From an uncultured bacterium (GTDB lineage Bacteria > Oederibacteriota > PGYV01 > CAILUR01), in assembly GCA_903837445.1 (NCBI GenBank), contig CAILUR010000066.1:1-11490 (forward strand): 11,490 nt of DNA. The letters are read 5' to 3'. Of this stretch, positions 1-7,088 are shown piece after piece. The notes beneath the pieces are model-generated. The model was given only the letters and a program-made list of their open reading frames with translations, ran no database searches and was not told the DNA's origin. The position numbers and the translations under genes were made by a program. The first letter of the stretch is position 1. Each line of letters opens with the position of its first letter.

Positions 1-26
1 CTCCATTTTAGCCGAAACCGTTCCAT
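1..26 (-). CDS. Possible start of a further gene, cut by the window edge
   Basis: An ATG read leftwards from position 26 opens a frame beginning MERFRLKW that stays open to the window edge. A GGGAG ribosome-binding site lies at 32-36, five bases before the ATG, and a sigma-70-like promoter lies just upstream at 56-84. An in-frame ATG at 36-38 is possible, but it would place the GGGAG inside the gene. Only eight codons are visible, so the product cannot be identified. The call rests on the promoter, ribosome-binding site and start codon being properly spaced; it could be chance. Confidence 0.35.
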
Positions 27-55
27 ATATGCTCCCATATACTTTAGTTTTTATT

Positions 56-84
56 ATTTTATACTCAAAAAGGCAGATAATCAA
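56..84 (-). promoter_or_regulatory. Candidate sigma-70-type promoter for the left-edge gene
   Basis: On the minus strand TTGATT (79-84) is followed after 17 bases by TAAAAT (56-61). This matches the -35 consensus at four of six positions and the -10 at five of six, with ideal spacing. The predicted start is about 20 bases upstream of the GGGAG and ATG of the partial gene at the left edge. AT-rich DNA gives such matches easily, so the coherent downstream start site is the main support. The rest of 85-209 is AT-rich, and I saw no clear terminator hairpin for the upstream gene cluster. Confidence 0.4.
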
Positions 85-209
85 GGTTCAATATAAATAA
101 AAAAATATGAAGTTTAATCCTAAGGAGAGAACGAAATAGAAACTTTTAAAATATATTATATTAGGTTTATTTGCCCACTATAGTCATATACAATTCTAAA
201 CTTTTTAAA

Positions 210-1637
210 TCAGTATCGCGCCAGCTTACTCCATATCAATTTTGACTTGTCTTTCCCCGATACAGCTTGCAAACTAAATATATATAAACCCGCTGCGACT
301 CTTTTTCCCGGAGCATTTGTTTGCCCGTTTGTGCCGTCCCATACAAGGTAATTCCTACCTATGACAGTAGCGTTGCTGTCCTGTGTGAGCGTCTTTATTT
401 TTTCCCCGCTTATGTCATATATTTTTAAGGTTATGTCCGACTGCCTTTTTAGGTCATACACTATCGTGCTCGGCCCTGCTCCCGGATTTGGAAATACCGT
501 GATAAGCACAATTTCGAATCCTGGCGTTGAGGTCGGTGTTATTGTCACGGTCGGAGTTTGCGTTTGAGTCACTGTGGTGGTAGCAGTCTCTGTTATGGAT
601 GGTGTGTCTGTCACGGACGGCGTGGCTGTCGCTGTATTTGTCTCGGTTCCGGTAGGAGTCACAGTCATAGTCATAGTTGAAGTGGGAGTAAAAAAAACGC
701 AAGAATTATTGCTTAAAAGCGTGTAATAGTTTTGAATGACCTGCGATGCAAAGGTAGTCGGGTCTGTGTTATCCGTGCAAACCGAATCCGCGAAACAATT
801 CGATTCAAAAGATACTGTAAGAATTCCTGGGTTGGCACCGACCACAGCTGGTTTCATATTTGCCCCTGTCCAGGCCAAGCCTATTGCGCTGTTTATCAAA
901 CCACTTGTCCCGTCGCTCAAAGTCAACGAATACAGCGGTTGCGCACTTCCAATGTTTGCCATTGGTATCCCGCCGGGATAATTTGTATTAAGGTGTCCAC
1001 CAGCTGTGAGGTCATTATAGTTTGTATTGAAATTATTCGGCGTGGCGCTAAAAACATTTATAGTCGGATTTGAAGGCGCTGCCCCTACATAAGGGCATGT
1101 CGGATATCCTCCGCTAATCGGAGTATTTGCCACGCTGTTAATAAAATTTATGACATAAATATCTCTGCAAGGATAATCCCTATGGTCTGCCTGAATATAA
1201 ACTCCGCCTCCTGTTTTAAGTCGGTTTTGCAGAAGCACTGTGTCGCTTGTGGCTGAGCCTGTGCTTATCTGTTGCTCCTGAGTCCCACACGCGCAAGTAT
1301 ATGAAGAAAAGTTTTGGCAATGATCCGAAAATCTCAGGTCATACACCTGACACCAATAGGATAAGTTTGTGTCTGCTTCTGAGGGAAATTTTGCCTGAAG
1401 TGCGGTATAAAAACCAGTGGCTGTACCGACATCAAGAGTTTGAATTGTTGGCGCTGGAATAATTGCCTGCAAAGCAGTATTAAACGCCTTTAACTCTTCA
1501 CCACCGTATGTAGTAGAACTGGAATAAAGAATCAGGACATTCTGACCTGCAGGAGGCGCGGCCTTAGCCGGAACAGCACTAAATAATATGATACCAATAG
1601 CCGCTATGGCCGCAATCACTATCGACTTTTTTTTCAT
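210..1637 (-). CDS. Secreted Cys-rich protein with Thr/Pro linker and FlgD-like C-terminal domain
   Basis: The 475-residue product starts MKKKSIVIAA, a textbook signal peptide with likely cleavage after Ala-Lys-Ala near residue 26. I prefer this ATG to the GTG at 1647-1649: the GTG start would absorb the GGAGG ribosome-binding site that lies five bases before the ATG. Residues 27-313 form an unrecognised domain that opens with an NVLILYSS strand and contains nine cysteines, suggesting disulfides in an extracytoplasmic protein. The opening strand and a later GGGVYIQADHRD segment faintly recall amidotransferase-like (ThuA/DUF4350-type) Rossmann folds, which is only a guess. Residues about 314-372 are a Thr/Ser/Pro linker. 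Residues about 376-475 are a FlgD-like Ig domain (FPNPGAG, WDG near 433, AAGLYIF) of the kind found at the C-terminus of exported proteins in FCB-like phyla. It is the last gene of a three-gene cluster, 42 nt after the PorV-OmpA fusion. Confidence 0.85.
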   Translation of the reverse strand: MKKKSIVIAAIAAIGIILFSAVPAKAAPPAGQNVLILYSSSTTYGGEELKAFNTALQAIIPAPTIQTLDVGTATGFYTALQAKFPSEADTNLSYWCQVYDLRFSDHCQNFSSYTCACGTQEQQISTGSATSDTVLLQNRLKTGGGVYIQADHRDYPCRDIYVINFINSVANTPISGGYPTCPYVGAAPSNPTINVFSATPNNFNTNYNDLTAGGHLNTNYPGGIPMANIGSAQPLYSLTLSDGTSGLINSAIGLAWTGANMKPAVVGANPGILTVSFESNCFADSVCTDNTDPTTFASQVIQNYYTLLSNNSCVFFTPTSTMTMTVTPTGTETNTATATPSVTDTPSITETATTTVTQTQTPTVTITPTSTPGFEIVLITVFPNPGAGPSTIVYDLKRQSDITLKIYDISGEKIKTLTQDSNATVIGRNYLVWDGTNGQTNAPGKRVAAGLYIFSLQAVSGKDKSKLIWSKLARY

Positions 1638-1679
1638 TTTAGCCTCCACTAATCCTTTAAATATTTTTACAACTCCACC

Positions 1680-3668
1680 CTACTTATATTCCACTCCGCG
1701 CAATCTCAAAGTGACGCGCCTGTTAAGTTTTCTGCCTTCAGGTGTATCATTGGTTGCCACGGGCTGCGTTTCTCCCAGACCTACAGCCTGAAAAATATTT
1801 TTATCAAGTCCGAAGACTTCCGAGAAAAATACTATGACTGCCTCAGCCCTTGCCTTTGACAATGTAATGTTGTCTGGAAAATCCTTGCTGTATTTAATCT
1901 GCTCATTGTCCGTATGACCTTCCACTATTACCACTATTTTTGCATATTTTTTTATCAGTTCCACTATTGGTTTAATATCGTTATAGACACTTATTTTAAC
2001 ATCAGCTTTTCCCGGATCAAATAAAGTATCCGAAGAAAGATTTATAACAATTTCTTTAAAAAGTACGCGCACAGCCTCGGGCTTCGTAGCTCCCCAGTTG
2101 CCTACTGTATCTGCCGCATAATAAGTATAAGTATAAATCGCGTTTGTCTTTACCGGCTCTCCAAAATCTGATGTGCCGTCCCATATGACTGGATTAGGGC
2201 TACCGGAACCTGCTAATGTCCTGAATACTTTTCCATCCGGACTTTTAATAATGAGTTTCCACTGCGCTATTCCGTGCAAATCATACACAGTCGGACTAAA
2301 AGTAACTGGCGCTTTGAGCAAATCATTATCGTTTGGTTGAACCACTCTCGGATACGCAAGCAGAGAAATATTCGGTGGCGTATTATCCACAGTCACTACT
2401 GCTTCTTCGGAATCGCTTTTGATTCCTTTGCCGTAATCCACGCTGAGCACAGCTTTATAATCCCCATCTTCCACTGCCATAAGCCCCAAGCTGTCTTTGC
2501 CGTCCCAATATGCCTTGCCTAAAGCAATATCTTTAACAGGTATTATTTTTTCAATTTTTCCAAAAGAATTTTTAATTGTAATAAATGCTTTTTTTACAAG
2601 ATTTTCCCGTCTGGCGGAAAAATTAAAATATGCATAATCAAGATATCTGTCGGCATTAGGAGAAAACACTGCCGGATAAACTTTTAATTTCACTTCAGGA
2701 CTTCCAAATCTAAATGAGGCCGTAATCCTGTTTGTATACCCCAGACTGTCCTGATAAGGTACAAAGGCGTAATCTACATTTAAAAGACCATAAGCAAACC
2801 CAGCGCCTGCCGTATACCCAGGAAGCGTGCCTCCTTTATAACCAGCGCGAAGAGTGAGTGTGTCAAACAGTGTCCACCCAGCACCAGCGTAATAATTTAT
2901 TGCATTGTCATTATAATATTCAGCATCCACTTCTGCCTGAAAAATACCGTTGTTGTATCCAAGACCGCCTTTAAAATCAAGCGCCTGTGATGAAGAATTT
3001 CCAAAAAAAGTAGTTTGTGTTCCTATATTTTTCACCACAAGCCCGGCTGAAAGTCCATTGAGTGCCTTTATGTCATATATGCAACCAATATCAAAAAGAA
3101 AAGAAGCGGCTGAACCGAGGGGATCATTTTGATCTATTACATTATCAATAATTTTTATATTGGCTCCCATAGAAAGGCTATCAGTAAAAGTATTGGCATA
3201 TGTCAGTTGGATATTTATACCCCACGGAGAAAAGCTATAGAGTTTTTGCCAACCATGTGGATCTAAGGGGTTTGCAATTGTCTTATCCATTTGGGATACA
3301 TTTAACCAGTTTAATGAGACGCCAAAAGTTCCAATGGACATTGGCATAACCATATTTAATTGCTCGTATCTAATTTGTTGAAACCATTCTATGTGCGTAA
3401 AAGAAATTTCATTTATCAGGCACTTTGAAATTCCTGCGGGATTATAAGAAAGCGAGTTTATATCATCTGCGGTGGCGACATACGCCTCGCCCATAGCTGC
3501 GGGTTTAGCGGGAACAAGAATCTTGATAAAATTGTTTGCCGTAGTACCTATCTGTGATGCGTCCGCATATAAAATTCCAGAAAAACTCAAGATAACAATA
3601 ATAACCGCGGCAATTTTTCCAGACATATGTTTTCTGGCGTCGCTTTGTTTTTTTATCTTTTTAATCAT
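1680..3668 (-). CDS. PorV/UPF0164-like barrel fused to two Ig-like modules and an OmpA C-terminal domain
   Basis: The 662-residue product has a basic N-terminus and a hydrophobic stretch at 17-34, with likely cleavage near Ala36. Residues about 46-321 match the PorV/UPF0164 family: the signature at 51-79 (LVPAKPAAMGEAYVAT, then LSYNPAGI) is followed by beta-rich sequence ending in RITASFRFG. Residues about 330-412 and 427-525 are Ig/FlgD-like modules (FSPNADRYLDY, WDGKDS, WDGTSD, NTPPNI). Residues about 540-656 are an OmpA-like peptidoglycan-binding domain with VEGHTDN (582-588), LSKARAEAV (603-611) and TPEGRKLNRRV; the Asp and Arg that bind diaminopimelate in OmpA proteins appear present. 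Inference: an outer-membrane barrel that tethers itself to the cell wall. PorV in type IX secretion escorts CTD-bearing cargo, and such cargo-like proteins flank this gene. AGGAG precedes the ATG by about ten bases. The gene follows its upstream neighbour by 57 nt. Confidence 0.9.
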   Translation of the reverse strand: MIKKIKKQSDARKHMSGKIAAVIIVILSFSGILYADASQIGTTANNFIKILVPAKPAAMGEAYVATADDINSLSYNPAGISKCLINEISFTHIEWFQQIRYEQLNMVMPMSIGTFGVSLNWLNVSQMDKTIANPLDPHGWQKLYSFSPWGINIQLTYANTFTDSLSMGANIKIIDNVIDQNDPLGSAASFLFDIGCIYDIKALNGLSAGLVVKNIGTQTTFFGNSSSQALDFKGGLGYNNGIFQAEVDAEYYNDNAINYYAGAGWTLFDTLTLRAGYKGGTLPGYTAGAGFAYGLLNVDYAFVPYQDSLGYTNRITASFRFGSPEVKLKVYPAVFSPNADRYLDYAYFNFSARRENLVKKAFITIKNSFGKIEKIIPVKDIALGKAYWDGKDSLGLMAVEDGDYKAVLSVDYGKGIKSDSEEAVVTVDNTPPNISLLAYPRVVQPNDNDLLKAPVTFSPTVYDLHGIAQWKLIIKSPDGKVFRTLAGSGSPNPVIWDGTSDFGEPVKTNAIYTYTYYAADTVGNWGATKPEAVRVLFKEIVINLSSDTLFDPGKADVKISVYNDIKPIVELIKKYAKIVVIVEGHTDNEQIKYSKDFPDNITLSKARAEAVIVFFSEVFGLDKNIFQAVGLGETQPVATNDTPEGRKLNRRVTLRLRGVEYK

Positions 3669-3725
3669 CTAGTGCTTTCTCCTAATGTCTAATATTTAGG
3701 GTATCAAAATTTTTTTAATATTCTT

Positions 3726-6662
3726 CTACTTCACTAGTACAATTAATTTTATCATTTTTATTTCATACTGTCCATTTCCTTTTTTTGCCGTTACTACAGC
3801 AATGTAAATTCCGCTTGCGGCTCTGCCGTTTACGCTTTTCCCATTCCATAAGACAAATCCATTGCTGCTTTTTCCGTACACGGTTTTTATTAGTTCGCCT
3901 GTCAAACCATATATGCGCACTTCCACATCCCCTACAGCTCCGCTACCAGACCATTTTATAATACAAGATTTCCCTGCAGCATATTTGTAAGGATTTGGCA
4001 TTATTATTATTTCACCCAGCACGCTTTCTATATTTTCATCATTTATAAAAGTAACTGTCTTTGACACTATTTTTTCATTTTTCCCTTCCTGCTTGTAATA
4101 CACCTGTATCTCATATACTCCGTTAGTCACTATATTACCGGCGTAATTTTTCCCGTCCCATATAATTGAATTTGTCGCATCTGCGCCATACTGTATAGTA
4201 ATAGGCTTGTTTTTTCCGAGTACTATAGTTTTTTCAATACTCAGCGCCAAAATATTATCTTTTACGACAGGAGAATATTCTGTTTTCTGCCAGACTATTT
4301 CCCCGGCAGAATTAAATACTTTTACAGTCACATATTCATCACTATTAAGAATAGTCAGGTCTTTTGTCATAGTGCTCGTGTGACCATATGCGTCCTGCTC
4401 GGATATCTGAATATAATAACTTCCGCTTTTTATTTGCTGTTCGCCTGTATTTCCGCCCTCCCATTTAAATACCGTGTCAGTACCGTAAAGCGGCGTCTCT
4501 ACTCCAGGCAGACTTATGAACAAGTTGTTGCCAACAGAATTATTAAATACATCCGTTGCCTGCCCTCCAGGCGTATTTGAAAACATATCCACTATATTCA
4601 CAAGCGCTGATGCCGGCTGTGAGAAAAGTTCTTTTACTTTTTCACCGGCTTCATTGTACAAAGTAATTTTTAAAACATATGGATATGGTGGTGGTGTGGG
4701 GGTTATTGTATATGTCGCGGTGATTGTCATAGTTACTGTTATCGTAGATGTGACACTTGCTGTCGCCGTATCTGTGGGTGTAGGACCTGTAGTATTTGTG
4801 CGCGTTATAGTGGCTGTTGGCGTTGATGTCTTTGTTGATGTTGGCGAGTACGCTGGCGTATTGGTATTGGTCGGAGTTATTGTTCGAGTCTGTGTATTGG
4901 TCGGAGTTGTAGTAAATGTATTTGTTTTCGTGGCCGTCGGTGTTGCCGCTGTCGGCGTATTTGTTTTTGTGGCCGTCGGCGTAATTGTGGCCGAAACGAT
5001 TGCACATCCATTTATCGCATTGGTCACTACATTAGATAAGATCCCGTTTGAGCCGCACGCCTGAATAAAATCCGTTTCAAGCGCTCTGTTTGAAATAATG
5101 CCTGTGCCGCATGAGGCTACTTTTACCTGAAACGTGAGCGTACCTGATACGCCCGGCAATAAATTTCCCACTGTCCATGATATGGTATTTGCAGTCTGAG
5201 TTACCATGGCAATCAAAGGAATGCTGCTAATTGACCCCGGGACAAATGTGGTATTGGCGGGTATGGTGTCTGTTATGACAACCCCTGTCGCATTTTCAGC
5301 CCCGGTGTTTTTATATGTCAGTGTATAGGTTATCGTATCCCCCATATTTACAGCTCCGGCAGGACTGTTTGTTTTTGTAAGCGTCATGCTGTCCGTCACA
5401 GCCGTAGAAGTAAAAGTAAGACAACTCACATATCCAAGGCCGTAGTGTGCCCCGCCACTACAATCGTAAGATGCAACTTTGAGGTACACCTGGTCTCCGG
5501 GATTGCCACAGAAGTTAATATTATATTGCTGCCATGGCAAATATCCCCACCTGTTTGGGGATGTGGGGATGCAAAAGGTTCCATCCCCGGCAGCGGGAAC
5601 CTGGGCATTTGTCAGCTGGACGATTTGGCTCAGGTTTTCCTGCCAGCCGTATTGAATACTGTTAACAGTCGCCCCGTTTACAACGACATCGGCTTCCATA
5701 TAAGCGTCCGCATACGGTTCGATTTGACCCAAATCGTAATGGTCACTGCTAAAGACCCCTGCCAGCCAGTAAGACATGCTGAAATTTCCTGCTGCAGGTA
5801 TTGTAAAAGTCGGTGATTTAACCGAAGCCCAGTTTCCGTTATTACTGTCCCCCATCGATGAAAAAAGTTGTATAGACCCCGTGCCGCCGCATGGAGGAAT
5901 AATTGGAAGCTGGCCGTCTGTATTTGAGGCAAATCCCGGATGCGCCGAATAAGAGGATGAATCAACGATGCCAGTGCCGGAATAGCCGCAGGTATCGTCA
6001 ATAAGCGGATCGTTATCTGTTGTATCAGTCCATCCGGGTGCCGTAAGACAAGGTGGGAGCGTAATACTAAGTTTAATATCCGGAGCATTGGTTTCAACAC
6101 CGAATATGTCGGTTCCCCATTCGGTATTTATTCCCTGTTCTTTCAGGCAGACAAACAGGGTCACAGGCTTGTTCAGCCCTAATGTAAAAGGCAGCCGCAC
6201 CGGCCACGTAAAATTGGCGTATTGAACATTAATATTTGCCCAGCCCCAGTCAGGCCCGCCTTTTGGATATATAGCAATAAACGGAGATGTATGCAGCCCC
6301 CACTGATCATAAGCAATCAGGTCTGCCGCACTATCAGCAACTCCGTTGTTGTTACGATCTATCATAATTACTGCCGTTGCAAAAGCTACTCCGGGCAGAG
6401 TAACTGAAAATTTAACAGATATGAGCTGGCCGGCAGAATAACAGGTTATAGGAGCTCCAGTGCTGTCGGTAATTTTTGTGATCTGCCCTGTTGCCGCGGC
6501 ATTGGCTTTTGCTGGAAATCCCAAAAAAATAGTTATGATTGCAACGACTAGCAACACAGCTCTGAATGTGCCGCCATAGCAATACAAAAAATCCAAAATA
6601 CATTTTGGTTTTGTACTCTCTTGGTCGTATGCCACTTGTCTTCTAAGCATCCCAACATTCAT
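3726..6662 (-). CDS. Large secreted surface protein: DUF11 module, Thr/Pro linker and three FlgD-like Ig domains
   Basis: I start this at the ATG at 6660-6662 (978 residues). A GGAGG lies six bases upstream, whereas the GTG at 6684-6686 would place that site inside the gene. The signal segment is unusually deep: about 35 residues precede the hydrophobic core (about 35-48), with cleavage likely near AKANA (about residue 55). Residues about 56-420 are beta-rich and Cys-rich, with an EF-hand-like loop DRNNNGVADSAAD at 102-114 that may bind calcium. Residues about 424-547 are a DUF11 repeat (NTGAENATGVVITDTIP). About 558-659 is a Thr/Pro/Asn linker, a likely stalk and possible O-glycosylation target. 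Three FlgD-like Ig modules follow (about 662-772, 777-873 and 882-978; Trp motifs near 734, 835 and 939), ending LIVLVK. Together these suggest an adhesin or stalk-like surface protein exported by the local system. It leads the left three-gene cluster. Confidence 0.88.
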   Translation of the reverse strand: MNVGMLRRQVAYDQESTKPKCILDFLYCYGGTFRAVLLVVAIITIFLGFPAKANAAATGQITKITDSTGAPITCYSAGQLISVKFSVTLPGVAFATAVIMIDRNNNGVADSAADLIAYDQWGLHTSPFIAIYPKGGPDWGWANINVQYANFTWPVRLPFTLGLNKPVTLFVCLKEQGINTEWGTDIFGVETNAPDIKLSITLPPCLTAPGWTDTTDNDPLIDDTCGYSGTGIVDSSSYSAHPGFASNTDGQLPIIPPCGGTGSIQLFSSMGDSNNGNWASVKSPTFTIPAAGNFSMSYWLAGVFSSDHYDLGQIEPYADAYMEADVVVNGATVNSIQYGWQENLSQIVQLTNAQVPAAGDGTFCIPTSPNRWGYLPWQQYNINFCGNPGDQVYLKVASYDCSGGAHYGLGYVSCLTFTSTAVTDSMTLTKTNSPAGAVNMGDTITYTLTYKNTGAENATGVVITDTIPANTTFVPGSISSIPLIAMVTQTANTISWTVGNLLPGVSGTLTFQVKVASCGTGIISNRALETDFIQACGSNGILSNVVTNAINGCAIVSATITPTATKTNTPTAATPTATKTNTFTTTPTNTQTRTITPTNTNTPAYSPTSTKTSTPTATITRTNTTGPTPTDTATASVTSTITVTMTITATYTITPTPPPYPYVLKITLYNEAGEKVKELFSQPASALVNIVDMFSNTPGGQATDVFNNSVGNNLFISLPGVETPLYGTDTVFKWEGGNTGEQQIKSGSYYIQISEQDAYGHTSTMTKDLTILNSDEYVTVKVFNSAGEIVWQKTEYSPVVKDNILALSIEKTIVLGKNKPITIQYGADATNSIIWDGKNYAGNIVTNGVYEIQVYYKQEGKNEKIVSKTVTFINDENIESVLGEIIIMPNPYKYAAGKSCIIKWSGSGAVGDVEVRIYGLTGELIKTVYGKSSNGFVLWNGKSVNGRAASGIYIAVVTAKKGNGQYEIKMIKLIVLVK
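4859..4985 (-). repeat. Short direct repeats within the Thr/Pro linker coding region
   Basis: Two 26-bp copies at 4918-4943 and 4957-4982 differ at two positions, and two identical 15-bp copies (GTATTGGTCGGAGTT on the plus strand) lie at 4864-4878 and 4894-4908. They encode TATKTNT/TPTNT-type units. Copy number in such linkers commonly changes by slippage or recombination, so the linker may vary in length between strains; that is inference. Confidence 0.75.
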
Positions 6663-6773
6663 AAAAATCCTCCAAATGCCTTTCACTGACCACTTTCACT
6701 ACATTTATTTCTATTTCAGATAACTATTTACAGAAATATTTTATAAGTATTTCACTTAGTTTTTTAAAATACA

Positions 6774-6844
6774 AGCAGCCAGGAGTGAGAAAGAGTGAAT
6801 GGGTTTTGGGGGGATATGAAATTTTGGTGAGACCCCTGGCTGCT
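6774..6844. other. GC-rich inverted repeat, 10-bp arms around 51 nt
   Basis: AGCAGCCAGG (6774-6783) and its exact reverse complement CCTGGCTGCT (6835-6844) enclose 51 nt. On the minus strand the enclosed part is C-rich, with a run of six C. The arms stand out from the very AT-rich surroundings. The element ends about 110 nt before the start of the DUF11 protein gene, in its presumed leader. It is not followed by a clean T run on either strand, which argues against a simple intrinsic terminator. It could be a structured leader RNA, a small RNA or a trace of a miniature mobile element; I do not recognise a known riboswitch. Confidence 0.6.
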
Positions 6845-6900
6845 CTTTGTATATATTTGTGCTTTAATTTTCTGCACTAAATATGAATTTACTTTTAAAG

Positions 6901-6915
6901 AACATTTGAAATGTT
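6901..6915. promoter_or_regulatory. 15-bp palindrome, possible operator
   Basis: AACATTT-G-AAATGTT is a perfect inverted repeat with a one-base centre. A further AAATGTTT half-site lies about 45 bp to the right. The palindrome sits between the bipartite motif at 6993-7020 and the DUF11 protein gene. Symmetric sites like this often bind dimeric regulators, but AT-rich DNA makes chance palindromes common. Confidence 0.3.
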
Positions 6916-6992
6916 TTTGTACTTTATTTCAAAATAATATACAAAATAAACAAATGTTTAAAATAACAAAATAGAACTACCCATCTATATAA

Positions 6993-7020
6993 TTTGTTCC
7001 TAAAAAAAGATAAAAGTTAC
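6993..7020 (-). promoter_or_regulatory. Bipartite motif copy B, candidate ECF promoter of the left gene cluster
   Basis: On the minus strand GTAACTTTT (7012-7020) is followed after 11 nt by GGAACAAA (6993-7000), then TTATATAGAT. The same two boxes with the same 11-nt gap occur at 8743-8770 and 11247-11274. The downstream flank matches the copy at 8743 apart from a one-base gap. The first box resembles the AACTTT core of sigma-E-type -35 elements. If it is a promoter, it would serve the DUF11, PorV-OmpA and Cys-rich protein genes through a long leader. Confidence 0.5.
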
Positions 7021-7088
7021 AAGAAAAATGAGTTTTTTTTGATTTAAAAACGAGTGTATTTATAAGTTATGTCAGGTGAGTTTAACTG

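Larger units (their letters stand above)
6663..7088. other. 426-nt gene-free AT-rich region, probable promoter and leader of the left gene cluster
   Basis: I see no convincing ORF in this gap between the delta-60 gene and the DUF11 protein gene. It holds one copy of the bipartite promoter-like motif (6993-7020), a 15-bp palindrome (6901-6915) and a GC-rich inverted repeat (6774-6844). If transcription begins at the bipartite motif, the mRNA for the left cluster carries a leader of roughly 310 nt containing the hairpin. No GC-rich hairpin with a T run is visible just after the delta-60 gene, so read-through from upstream is possible. Confidence 0.6.

Noticed and set aside
1638..1649. GTG start for the 475-residue protein (adding four residues)
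   Set aside because: The added codons consist of the GGAGG ribosome-binding site of the better ATG at 1635-1637, which also begins an ideal signal peptide.
4516..5064. 182-codon plus-strand open frame rich in Val/Gly
   Set aside because: It is the antisense shadow of the Thr/Pro linker: Thr and Pro codons read backwards give Val, Gly and Ile. It has no ribosome-binding site and no plausible protein pattern.
5678..6100. 140-codon minus-strand open frame in another phase
   Set aside because: It lies entirely inside the 978-residue protein gene in a different frame, and its composition is not protein-like. The main frame has continuous domain homology.
6774..6844. Intrinsic terminator for the delta-60 gene
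   Set aside because: The loop is 51 nt, no uninterrupted T run follows on either strand, and it lies about 245 nt past the stop codon. It fits a leader element better.
6663..6980. c-di-GMP or other known riboswitch in the leader
   Set aside because: I looked for a GEMM-like conserved core and other familiar conserved strings and found none. Only the inverted repeat is supported.
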